In this document: positions 5,289 to 12,310 of the stretch, piece by piece
Numbering within the stretch: position 1 is the first letter of the stretch
Layout of the letters: the number at the start of each line of letters is the position of its first letter
Assembly (NCBI GenBank): GCA_031254675.1
Contig: JAIRTV010000206.1
Coordinates: 1-12,310 of the forward strand
Direction: 5' to 3'
Source of the DNA: Planctomycetaceae bacterium
GTDB taxonomy: Bacteria; Planctomycetota; Planctomycetia; Pirellulales; Thermoguttaceae
Length of the DNA stretch: 12,310 bases
The notes under the pieces: generated by a model
What the model saw: the letters and a program-made list of their open reading frames with translations, nothing else
The model's database searches: none
Told to the model about the DNA's origin: nothing
Made by a program: the position numbers and the translations under genes

Positions 5289-6914
5289 ATGACCGAACTC
5301 CACGAAGAATGCGGTGTGGCGGCGATTTATCATTTTCCTGATGGTGAACCGTCGCCATTGTGTCCTGCTCAGGGGCAAGAAGAAGTTTCTCATTTGATTC
5401 CACGAATGTTGCTCGATCTGCAAAATCGCGGGCAACTCGCTGCCGGATTCACAACTTATTCCCCGTTTCGCAAGCAATTGATCGATACTCATAAAGAAAT
5501 CGGTTCCGTGTCGGAAGTGTTTCATTCGTCAAAACGAACCCGATTTATGGATTTGATGAAAGAGTATGCCGGACGTGCCGCGATTGGGCATGTTCGTTAC
5601 GCAACTTGTGGACGCGATGACCGAAGTTATGCTCAACCGTTCGAACGTCACCACATCAAAAAGCATAAATGGTTCAGTTTCGCCTTCAACGGGCAACTGG
5701 CAAATTATAACAATCTTCGTGAAACATTGCTCAACGACGGCAATACTTATCTGGCACGCGAAACCGATACAGAAGTGTTTATGCACTATATTTGTGCCGC
5801 ACTCTCGCCGCAGGAAGAACCAAATCTTTTGGATGTTTGTCGGTCGTTAGCCAATCTTTTTGATGGTTCATACAGTATTGTCTTTCTGAATGCATTGGGA
5901 GAAATGTTTATTGCGCGTGATCCGCTTGGCATGAAACCGCTTTGTTATGCGGTTGAAGGGTCATTGTTTGCGGCTGCCAGCGAAAGTGTGGCGCTTTTTA
6001 ATCTTGGTTTCGATACAAAAAATATCAAAAATGTCGAACCGGGGCAAGTCATTCTCGTCAACGAAAAAGGTATTCGGTTGGAACGTTTTGCCGAACAGAG
6101 ACAACCGGCTCATTGTTTTTTCGAATGGATTTATTTTGCCAATGTTGCGAGTACGTTGGATGGGAAGAGTGTTTATTTGGCGCGGAAAAATCTTGGTGCG
6201 GAATTAGCGCGACAAGAACGTAACAATCAAGATGTTGTGATTGATCAGGACACGATTGTGGTTCCGGTTCCCGACACGAGCAAAGCCGCGGCGGATTCGA
6301 TGGCGTTTGAACTGGGAATACCAAGCCGCGAAGGACTTATTCGTAACCGTTACAGCGGACGAACCTTCATCGAAGGCGGAGAACATCGTTGGAAAAAAGC
6401 GGAAACAAAATATACGCCGTTACGAGAAGTGTTGGAAGGAAAAAAAATATTGCTCGTGGAAGATTCTATTGTTCGTAGTACAACAATGCGTGTTTTATTG
6501 CAACGGATTCGGGAATTGGGACATGTGAGGGAAATTCATGTTCGTGCGGCGTGTCCGCCGATTATTGGTCCGTGTTTTTACGGTGTTGACATGTCCACGT
6601 ATGGCGAACTTTTCGTGCCGCAATACATGGACGGTGCGCCATTGGAAGAGTGGGAGGTCACACGCGAAATCGAAAACCGAATGGCAACCGATCTTGGAGC
6701 GGATACGTTACGGTATTTGCCGATTGATTCTGTCGCTAAAGCAATTGGTTTGCCGGAAACCAAACTTTGCCGCGCTTGTATTACCGGAAAATATCCAACA
6801 CTTTGGGGTAAAAAACTTTCCGCTGAAGCATTCGATGAATACCAAAACGACCCCGAACGACTCGAAGGACAAACCTTTCACGGAAAAAGACATTGCCTTA
6901 TCGGTGGACGGTAG
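5289..6914 (+). CDS. purF: Amidophosphoribosyltransferase PurF (glutamine PRPP amidotransferase)
   Basis: Catalyses the first committed step of purine synthesis in the cytoplasm: PRPP plus glutamine gives phosphoribosylamine. 541 residues, longer than the usual 470-510. Cys8 after the short propeptide MTELHEE would become the N-terminal nucleophile. The Ntn glutaminase domain (8-about 270) shows RGQ (47-49), HVRYAT (101-106), FNGQLAN (133-139) and ETDTEV (158-163). The phosphoribosyltransferase domain carries the PRPP loop ILLVEDSIVRSTT (387-399). Cys276 (HCFFEWIYFA), Cys429 (PCFYG), Cys494 and Cys497 (CRACITGKYPT) match the four [4Fe-4S] ligands of the Bacillus-type enzyme. Oddities: FNGQ replaces the common HNGN, VRST replaces VRGT, and about 15 extra residues (17-32) lie before the LQNRGQ motif. 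It is a single gene, with possible leader hairpins upstream, convergent with the next gene. Confidence 0.93.
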   Translation: MTELHEECGVAAIYHFPDGEPSPLCPAQGQEEVSHLIPRMLLDLQNRGQLAAGFTTYSPFRKQLIDTHKEIGSVSEVFHSSKRTRFMDLMKEYAGRAAIGHVRYATCGRDDRSYAQPFERHHIKKHKWFSFAFNGQLANYNNLRETLLNDGNTYLARETDTEVFMHYICAALSPQEEPNLLDVCRSLANLFDGSYSIVFLNALGEMFIARDPLGMKPLCYAVEGSLFAAASESVALFNLGFDTKNIKNVEPGQVILVNEKGIRLERFAEQRQPAHCFFEWIYFANVASTLDGKSVYLARKNLGAELARQERNNQDVVIDQDTIVVPVPDTSKAAADSMAFELGIPSREGLIRNRYSGRTFIEGGEHRWKKAETKYTPLREVLEGKKILLVEDSIVRSTTMRVLLQRIRELGHVREIHVRAACPPIIGPCFYGVDMSTYGELFVPQYMDGAPLEEWEVTREIENRMATDLGADTLRYLPIDSVAKAIGLPETKLCRACITGKYPTLWGKKLSAEAFDEYQNDPERLEGQTFHGKRHCLIGGR

Positions 6915-6996
6915 AATCGTATTCGTTACATTTTACAATTCGGTTTTCATTTCTTGCCTTCCCGTTAATTCCGGCAATTCGTTACCGCAACTTAAT

Positions 6997-8133
6997 TTAT
7001 TTGACCGGAATTTTAGTCTGATTTTTTGCGGAACGGAAAACAGCGTCGATCCAACCATCAATTTTGATTCCCTGTAACAAGTCCGGCGATGTCGAACGAT
7101 TTTCTGCAACAGCATGTAAAAAATTCGACAGGCAAGAGATGTGAGCACGAACCCAACCTGTTGTTGATTTTGGTGACGGAAATTCAGTATCAGGACGTTC
7201 CAATCGCCCACCACAAGGAATTTGCCGCCAACCCGAATAACCACCAAACGGTTTATCAGAAACGGTTGCGTCGAAAAAATCCAGAAAATGCGGATTCATC
7301 AGACTAAACCGAATTGACCCTTTTTCGCCGTTAATTTCGAAACGCATTTCATCTTCGTTGCCGGTTGCCAACTTGGTTGCTTCCAAAATACCGTGAGCGC
7401 CGTTTCGAGTTTTCACTAAAATTGTTACGGCATCTTCAGCGTGAATATCAACCAATTCGGGATTCGATTCTGAAACAGGACGTTTTTGTACAGCATGTTG
7501 TGTTTCCGCAAAAACCGAATCCAACGAACCAAGAAGATGATCCGTCAAATCCAAAAGATGCGACGCCAAATCACGAACCACTCCGCCGGATTCCGAATGT
7601 TTCCACTTAAAAGGAACCAACGGCGAAGCGTTACTCGAATGCAAATACGCAAACCGGAACTGATAAATCCGTCCAAGTTTTTCGTCAACAATTAACTGTT
7701 TGGCTTTCTGAATTGCCGAAAAAAAACGGAGATGGAAGGTCATTTGATTTGTTGCAACATATTTTTCCGTCTCAAAAATATGTCGAACATGTTCGGCTTC
7801 GGCAAGCGATGTTGTAAGCGGTTTGTCACAATAAATATGTTTGCCGTTTTGAATGGCGGAAATCAACGGTTCAACATGTTGGTTGTTCGGCGTACAAATA
7901 TGAACAATATCAATATCGGGATTTTCCGTAATATTACGAAAATTGGTTGTTGCCGTTTCGGCACCGCAAATTTGTTTTGCTTTTTCCGCTGTTTCGGGAT
8001 GAGCCGTTGCAACGTGAGAGATTTGAAATTTCGCATTAAACAATTCCGAATAATACGGCAATGATGCGTAACAAAAAGCATGAACCTTGCCGATCATACC
8101 AAAACCAATAATGCCAACACGATATGTTTTCAT
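6997..8133 (-). CDS. Gfo/Idh/MocA-family NAD(P)-dependent oxidoreductase
   Basis: 378 residues, normal for the family, which oxidises or reduces sugars, inositols and related compounds in the cytoplasm (some planctomycete members are exported, but no signal peptide is seen here). The N-terminal Rossmann fold starts VGIIGFGMIGKVH (6-18), with ICTPNNQHVEPL (79-90) and the catalytic-lysine motif CDKPL (Lys104). The C-terminal substrate domain contains GGVVRDLASHLLDL (183-196), the GG...D...H..D signature, with Asp188 and His192 as likely catalytic or binding residues. The substrate cannot be told from the sequence. Start at ATG 8133 has no clear ribosome binding site. The gene lies 107 bases after asnB on the same strand, separated by a stem-loop, and its end faces the end of purF 82 bases away. 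Confidence 0.92.
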   Translation of the reverse strand: MKTYRVGIIGFGMIGKVHAFCYASLPYYSELFNAKFQISHVATAHPETAEKAKQICGAETATTNFRNITENPDIDIVHICTPNNQHVEPLISAIQNGKHIYCDKPLTTSLAEAEHVRHIFETEKYVATNQMTFHLRFFSAIQKAKQLIVDEKLGRIYQFRFAYLHSSNASPLVPFKWKHSESGGVVRDLASHLLDLTDHLLGSLDSVFAETQHAVQKRPVSESNPELVDIHAEDAVTILVKTRNGAHGILEATKLATGNEDEMRFEINGEKGSIRFSLMNPHFLDFFDATVSDKPFGGYSGWRQIPCGGRLERPDTEFPSPKSTTGWVRAHISCLSNFLHAVAENRSTSPDLLQGIKIDGWIDAVFRSAKNQTKIPVK

Positions 8134-8172
8134 TGTTATTTTCGTTCTGTGTTAGTAATTTTAATGTTGCAA

Positions 8173-8211
8173 TTGTTAAGAAATCTTTCCGTAAAAATTT
8201 CTGTTTAACAA
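8173..8211. repeat. Stem-loop between asnB and the oxidoreductase gene
   Basis: TTGTTAAGAAAT (8173-8184) faces ATTTC (8197-8201) and TTAACAA (8205-8211), forming a 12-pair AT-rich stem with a 3-base bulge and a 12-base loop. It sits midway between two minus-strand genes and could be a weak terminator of asnB, an operator for the oxidoreductase gene, or a transcript-stabilising hairpin. Confidence 0.4.
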
Positions 8212-8240
8212 GTAATTATCCAATTTTTATATTACAATTA

Positions 8241-10127
8241 TCAGCCCCAATACCGTATCCAATGTTCAAAAACAAACAACGCCCAGATTCGATACGCATG
8301 ATCAAATCGGTTGGCAAAATGATCGTTTAAGAGTTGCTCGATAAATTTATGTTCAAAAAAACCGCGTTGTTTTGTTTGGGAATCCAAGAGAACATCTTGA
8401 ATCATGTTACGGAGCGGTTTACGAAACCAATGATCAACCGGAACTCCAAAACCCATTTTGCGCCGATGTTCAATGTCCGGCGGCAATAAATAACGAAACG
8501 TTTCGCGAAGAATTTTTTTACCGCAATGTCCTTCAATTTTGTACCGAATCGGTAATCGTGCCGCCCATTCGGCTATCCGGTAATCCAACAACGGCGCACG
8601 ACATTCCAAACCATGCGCCATTGAAGCCGTATCAACTTTCGTCATAATATCACACGGAAGATAAGTCTGCATATCCGTCAACGCAATTCGTGTTACGCGA
8701 TCACGTTGTGAACAATGTTGTTCGGCTTGCCGTAGAAAATCAAGCGAATCGTATTCACGAATTTGTTCCGAAAATTCTGGCGTGTACAGTTGTTGTCGTC
8801 GTTTGCGGTTGAAAATGGCAATCCATTGCAAATATTGTTCCAACGGTTCCATACCGAGTGCTTCGAGAAATCGTTTCAAACGGCGAAGCGTGGAACGTTG
8901 ACGGGTTGAGGCGGGAATGAGGTTGCGAATGGGTCCGGCTAAGATTTTCCTGAAAATGTACGGTATTTTTTCGGCGACCATTCCCAAACGAACCGCACGA
9001 TAACGATCATAACCCGCAAAAAGTTCATCGCCGCCGTCACCGCTTAGCGCAACAGTCACTTCACGCCGAGTCTGCTCACACAACAACCACGTCGGAATAG
9101 CACTAGAATCAGCAAACGGTTCATCGTAATGCCGAATAATATTCGGTAAAATATTTTCAATATCCGGCGTAACAATTAACTCTTGATGTTTTGTACCGAA
9201 CAAGTTTGACGCTTGACGAGCGAAGGCGGTTTCGTCGTATTCTTTTTGCGGAAAACCGATACAAAAAGTTTGTATTTGTTGGGAACTTTCTTGTTGCATT
9301 ATTCCGGCAGTAATCGAAGAATCAATTCCGCCGGATAAAAACGCTCCAACCGGAACATCGCTCCGAAGACGAATTCGTACCGCGTCCGTAACCAACGCCC
9401 GAAGTTCTTCCGACCATTCTTCGAACGTTAATTGTTCATTTTCATCGTTCCAATCCGGTTGCCAGTAACGCCGAACCGTTAATTTACCATCATGCCAAAA
9501 AGCAAAATGACCCGGCGGCAATTTCGAAATTCCACGAAAAATCGTTTTCGGATGCGGAACATATTGATACGTTAAATAATCGTCCAACGCCGTCGGATCA
9601 ATTTCACGCGGAATATCGTTGACCGTCAGAATACTTTTCATTTCACTGGCAAAAACGAACCGGTTCGGTTCGTTACGGTAAAACAACGGCTTTTTACCAA
9701 TCCGATCACGCGCCAGAAATAATTTTCGTTCACGAACATCCCACAACGCCATCGCAAACATTCCGTTAATTCGTTGTAACAAATTTTCGTGTTCTTCTTC
9801 ATAAAGATGAATCAACACTTCGGTATCGCTTTCGCTTCGAAAACGATGTCCCTGACGAATCAAATCACGGCGTAATTGTGCAAAATTATAAATTTCGCCG
9901 TTAAAAACAATCCAAACGGTTTCGTCTTCGTTGCACATCGGTTGAAGCCCCGACGGAGTGAGATCAATAATAGCAAGCCGCCGATGTCCCAACGCAATTC
10001 CTTGTTGCAAAAACGTACCGCGATCATCCGGTCCGCGATGTCGAAGAATATCGGTCATCGCATCTAATGTTGTTCTGTTAATTGCCTTTGAAGATTCATT
10101 CCAAACCGCACCGCAAATTCCACACAT
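8241..10127 (-). CDS. asnB: Asparagine synthase (glutamine-hydrolysing), AsnB type
   Basis: 628 residues, as expected for the bacterial TIGR01536-type enzyme, which makes asparagine (or amidates a related carboxylate) from glutamine and ATP in the cytoplasm. Met1-Cys2 gives the Ntn nucleophile Cys2. The glutaminase domain has RHRGPDD (29-35), LGHRRLAIIDL (46-56), FNGEIYN (75-81) and SESDTE (98-103). The synthase domain has the PP-loop LSGGIDSS (264-271), then SGDGGDELFAGYDRY (362-376), a downstream MTKVDTASMAHGLECRAP segment, and GKKILRE. All key motifs are intact. Members of this type often sit in polysaccharide or exopolysaccharide loci. Here the neighbours are a GH5 enzyme 135 bases upstream and an oxidoreductase downstream, so a housekeeping role is equally possible. 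No Shine-Dalgarno precedes ATG 10127. Confidence 0.93.
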   Translation of the reverse strand: MCGICGAVWNESSKAINRTTLDAMTDILRHRGPDDRGTFLQQGIALGHRRLAIIDLTPSGLQPMCNEDETVWIVFNGEIYNFAQLRRDLIRQGHRFRSESDTEVLIHLYEEEHENLLQRINGMFAMALWDVRERKLFLARDRIGKKPLFYRNEPNRFVFASEMKSILTVNDIPREIDPTALDDYLTYQYVPHPKTIFRGISKLPPGHFAFWHDGKLTVRRYWQPDWNDENEQLTFEEWSEELRALVTDAVRIRLRSDVPVGAFLSGGIDSSITAGIMQQESSQQIQTFCIGFPQKEYDETAFARQASNLFGTKHQELIVTPDIENILPNIIRHYDEPFADSSAIPTWLLCEQTRREVTVALSGDGGDELFAGYDRYRAVRLGMVAEKIPYIFRKILAGPIRNLIPASTRQRSTLRRLKRFLEALGMEPLEQYLQWIAIFNRKRRQQLYTPEFSEQIREYDSLDFLRQAEQHCSQRDRVTRIALTDMQTYLPCDIMTKVDTASMAHGLECRAPLLDYRIAEWAARLPIRYKIEGHCGKKILRETFRYLLPPDIEHRRKMGFGVPVDHWFRKPLRNMIQDVLLDSQTKQRGFFEHKFIEQLLNDHFANRFDHAYRIWALFVFEHWIRYWG

Positions 10128-10200
10128 CGTCTATTTATTGCAAAAATTAGATTTATTTTGTATCGAAATATTAAACAAATAGTCGTCGTCCCAACGAAGC

Positions 10201-10225
10201 AAAATAAAAAACAACCGTTGTTTTT
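10201..10225 (-). terminator. Possible intrinsic terminator after the GH5 gene
   Basis: AAAAACAAC (10207-10215) and GTTGTTTTT (10217-10225) form a perfect 9-base dyad. On the minus strand the stem is followed at once by a T-rich run (TTTTTTATTTT). It lies 37 bases after the GH5 stop and before the asnB start. The stem is AT-rich, so termination would be weak; it could also be an operator for asnB. Confidence 0.4.
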
Positions 10226-10262
10226 ATGAAGTTATATTTTAATATTGTGCCAACACTAATAT

Positions 10263-11879
10263 TTAATCCGGTTTATTTTGCGTGTTTTTTTCAAACCAAC
10301 TTTGCAACAACAATTGTCGGTTGGTGGGTTCTGTTGTTGGTTGCCGATTATTTTGATCAGAACCGTGTTCGACACTCCAACCGTCCCATTCACGGAACGC
10401 ATGATATGCCCAATCCCAACCTTCTTCTTCAAAAATTTCGATACAATCTTTCAAATACCGATACGCACTATTATCCGGCGCCCAGCGAATCGCACTAAAT
10501 TCGCCGATATAAATTGCCACACCGTAATCTTGGGCAAACTCAATCGTATGCCGCAACGCATGGCGTAACGCATTTTTGTCCCAATATTTACCGTTGATTT
10601 CGCCAGGATAATTCAATCCCACCGGAGCATTGTAAACGCCTTGATGAGTGAATTGATGCGGAACATACATGTGGACACTGTACACAACATTGGGAACTTC
10701 TTGCGGATCGAACGGCTCAAACCATTCGAGTGTGTCCGGACCGCCCCAAGGCGCCGCTTCAATAACAATCGCTTTTTGAGGATCAATTTTTCGTATCGCT
10801 TTTGCCGTCTTCAACGCAAGTTCACGCCAATTCAAAATATCCTCATTTTCTGGCATGTTCCCTTCAACCGGCTCATTGAGAAGATCATAAGACCAAATCA
10901 TTTTTGCCTCTTTGTAACGTTTTGCCAAACGTTCCCAAACGGTAACAAAAACATCTTGCCATTTCTGTTCCTGAAACAATCTCATCGCACTGCCTTCTGT
11001 TCGCGGCAACCGACCACCGGGCGGCGTGTGCAGATCAAGACAAACATAAACGCCATATTTTTCACATTCCGGTAACATTTCATCAAGTTTCCGGCATTGT
11101 TCGTCAATCCACGTGTTGAACTGTTCAACATCGGCAGTATCAGCGGGACCGTTGGGAAAACCCGCCCACGTCAATTGCCAACGAACATGATTCGCTTTCC
11201 ATTGACCACCGAAAACACGAATATCTTCCGGACCAAATTTGCCGTTAGAAATCATGGCTCCACGCAAACGTGGAAGCGAATGACCTTTGTAAACCGTTTG
11301 AGTTTCGGATTTGTTTGCAGAGTCTTTTCGAGCCGGACGTCGCTTTCCGGTAACAATTATTTCAATGTCATCAATGAAAACTTGTCCTGTTGTATTTTCG
11401 AGTCCGAGAACAAGCATTGCGGATGTCGCATTTTTTGGAACAGTAGCATCAAACCGAACCGTTTTCCAATCAAAAGTTCCAAAAAGGTTATCTTGTTGAA
11501 GCCAACGTTTACCGTCCGGTGTATCAAGAACCAACATCACTTTAATTCCGTTCCAAGAATTTGGCGGAGCGGCAACATGATTTGCCTTCACTTTTGCGGT
11601 TATTTTGAGCCGTGTTCCAAGCAATTTGTCTATTGCTAAACGTTTTGATGTGGAAGCGTTTTTGTCTTGACCTTCGGCGGGAAGATTGATCTGAACGGCG
11701 TTCTCAAATAACGAAACATATTTCGGATTTGACACCGACCAACCTTCCGGCAACTTATCATCGTCAAACGATTCACGAAAAACAAGATCACCGATTTTCA
11801 CTTCATGATTCGTCTCTTCCGCAACAGCAGAGAAAACAAAAATACCAAACAAGAGAAACAACCCGAAAAACCGAAACAT
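10263..11879 (-). CDS. Secreted glycoside hydrolase family 5 (cellulase-like) with N-terminal jelly-roll-like domain
   Basis: 538 residues. Residues 1-20 are a signal peptide (MFRFFGLFLLFG, cut likely after SAVA), so the enzyme is exported. Residues about 30-177 look like a beta-sandwich carbohydrate-binding-like module (FRESFDDDKLPEGW at the start, VFIDDIEI at the end, as in jelly-roll binding domains). A linker follows, then the GH5 (beta/alpha)8 catalytic domain from about 198. It has LRGAMIS, NHVRWQL, LDLHTPPGG (His284), the acid/base Glu336 in YDLLNEP, YSVHMYVPHQF (His403, Tyr405) and the nucleophile Glu460 in IYIGEFS. The motifs are complete, so an active endo-acting beta-glycosidase is likely; which glucan or mannan it cuts cannot be told. 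A strong GGAGG lies five bases before ATG 11879. A possible terminator follows the gene. Confidence 0.92.
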   Translation of the reverse strand: MFRFFGLFLLFGIFVFSAVAEETNHEVKIGDLVFRESFDDDKLPEGWSVSNPKYVSLFENAVQINLPAEGQDKNASTSKRLAIDKLLGTRLKITAKVKANHVAAPPNSWNGIKVMLVLDTPDGKRWLQQDNLFGTFDWKTVRFDATVPKNATSAMLVLGLENTTGQVFIDDIEIIVTGKRRPARKDSANKSETQTVYKGHSLPRLRGAMISNGKFGPEDIRVFGGQWKANHVRWQLTWAGFPNGPADTADVEQFNTWIDEQCRKLDEMLPECEKYGVYVCLDLHTPPGGRLPRTEGSAMRLFQEQKWQDVFVTVWERLAKRYKEAKMIWSYDLLNEPVEGNMPENEDILNWRELALKTAKAIRKIDPQKAIVIEAAPWGGPDTLEWFEPFDPQEVPNVVYSVHMYVPHQFTHQGVYNAPVGLNYPGEINGKYWDKNALRHALRHTIEFAQDYGVAIYIGEFSAIRWAPDNSAYRYLKDCIEIFEEEGWDWAYHAFREWDGWSVEHGSDQNNRQPTTEPTNRQLLLQSWFEKNTQNKPD

Positions 11880-11884
11880 AAAAT

Positions 11885-11889
11885 CCTCC
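11885..11889 (-). promoter_or_regulatory. Strong ribosome binding site of the GH5 gene
   Basis: GGAGG on the minus strand, five bases before ATG 11879. It is the clearest Shine-Dalgarno in the window and fixes this start. Confidence 0.75.
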
Positions 11890-12005
11890 GTTCAATTAAC
11901 GTTTAATTAAAAGGTTTACAACACTCTGTTTGGACGATATTAAGTCAATGTCCTCACAAAGTTTTAATGTTTACATTGATTACAAATATTGGAATTGGGA
12001 AGAAT

Positions 12006-12275
12006 TTATTTTAACGGATCAATTTTGAATAATTGTTCATTTGTTGTGATTAGTTCCCAGTTGGCGATTAATTCGTCTTCATGCAAACTGATCCAAGCAC
12101 GAACAAAATTCCGTTGTCGTCGTGGCAAACTTCCGTCCAATATTTTACCGTCTGGAACAGAAAATACCGCGTGATGTTCCAAATATTCCGCGTGAATATG
12201 GGCGTCAGTCGATTCATCCGCTTCCCAATACATTCGGATGATGATTCCTAAAAACATGGAAATGACCGATGACAT
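12006..12275 (-). CDS. DUF4160 domain protein
   Basis: 89 residues, the normal full length of this small family of unknown function. Diagnostic segments are ISMFLGIIIRMYW (5-17), HIHAEY (26-31), AVFSVPDGKILDGSLP (36-51), AWISLHEDELIANWEL (60-75) and the C-terminal FKIDPLK (83-89). Family members often neighbour DUF2442 genes, and a toxin-antitoxin-like role has been suggested from such pairing rather than shown. There is no room for a DUF2442 gene in the 126 bases downstream; it could lie upstream, beyond the window edge. ATG 12275 has no clear ribosome binding site; an internal ATG at residue 7 is a less likely start because the preceding residues are conserved in type. Confidence 0.85.
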   Translation of the reverse strand: MSSVISMFLGIIIRMYWEADESTDAHIHAEYLEHHAVFSVPDGKILDGSLPRRQRNFVRAWISLHEDELIANWELITTNEQLFKIDPLK

Positions 12276-12310
12276 GATTATTTTTTTATTGAGTTCAATT
12301 TTATTTTTAG

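Noticed and set aside
6915..6996. Possible two-way terminator between purF and the oxidoreductase gene
   Set aside because: Only a 5-base stem (TTGCC with GGCAA) with a 14-base loop and no T-tract was found, too weak to call.
6538..7077. 179-codon plus-strand frame across the end of purF
   Set aside because: It overlaps purF in another frame and then runs antisense to the oxidoreductase C-terminus; it carries no domain signal.

Overview
The window looks like a low- to moderate-GC chromosomal segment of a bacterium in or near the Planctomycetota. This is inference. It rests on a small lipoprotein with the motif MTLPNPHYLNNRVQFFPRG, which I associate with planctomycete proteins, on sparse Shine-Dalgarno sequences, on mostly single genes with long spacers, and on an atypical PurF. 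No ribosomal RNA, tRNA, CRISPR array or transposase gene was seen.

Layout, left to right. At 1-1853, all on the minus strand, lies the 5'-truncated end of an Rhs/YD-repeat polymorphic toxin. It has a complete repeat-associated core, a glycine-rich hydrophobic stretch and a C-terminal domain with a plausible Cys-His-Asp arrangement. A membrane-anchored partner gene (candidate immunity protein, cut by the window edge) follows it directly. At 1857-2456 is a gene-free stretch with a dispersed repeat and three tandem 13-bp TTGTACAATT-type boxes just upstream of a GntR/FadR-family regulator (2469-3221, plus). Convergent to that is a lone, short flgD (3302-3724, minus). Two small plus-strand envelope genes follow: the lipoprotein and a three-helix membrane protein.

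At 4653-5288 is a repeat-dense, gene-free stretch: an inverted copy of the dispersed repeat, five 21-bp units that are each self-complementary, a long imperfect inverted repeat, a third degenerate copy of the dispersed repeat, and a leader with two mutually exclusive hairpins before purF. The rest is metabolic: purF (plus, 5289-6914), then four minus-strand genes. These are a Gfo/Idh/MocA oxidoreductase, asparagine synthase asnB, a secreted glycoside hydrolase family 5 enzyme with an N-terminal jelly-roll-like domain, and a DUF4160 protein.

How the genes work together. The toxin tip and its neighbour form a probable toxin-immunity pair. PurF and AsnB are both glutamine-dependent amidotransferases but are not in one operon. 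The oxidoreductase, AsnB and GH5 enzyme share a strand and could serve sugar or glycan metabolism, but spacers over 100 bp and a hairpin between genes argue for separate units. The strongest candidates for something undescribed are the toxin tip with its in-frame neighbour, the 13-bp box array, and the repeat cluster at 4698-5020.
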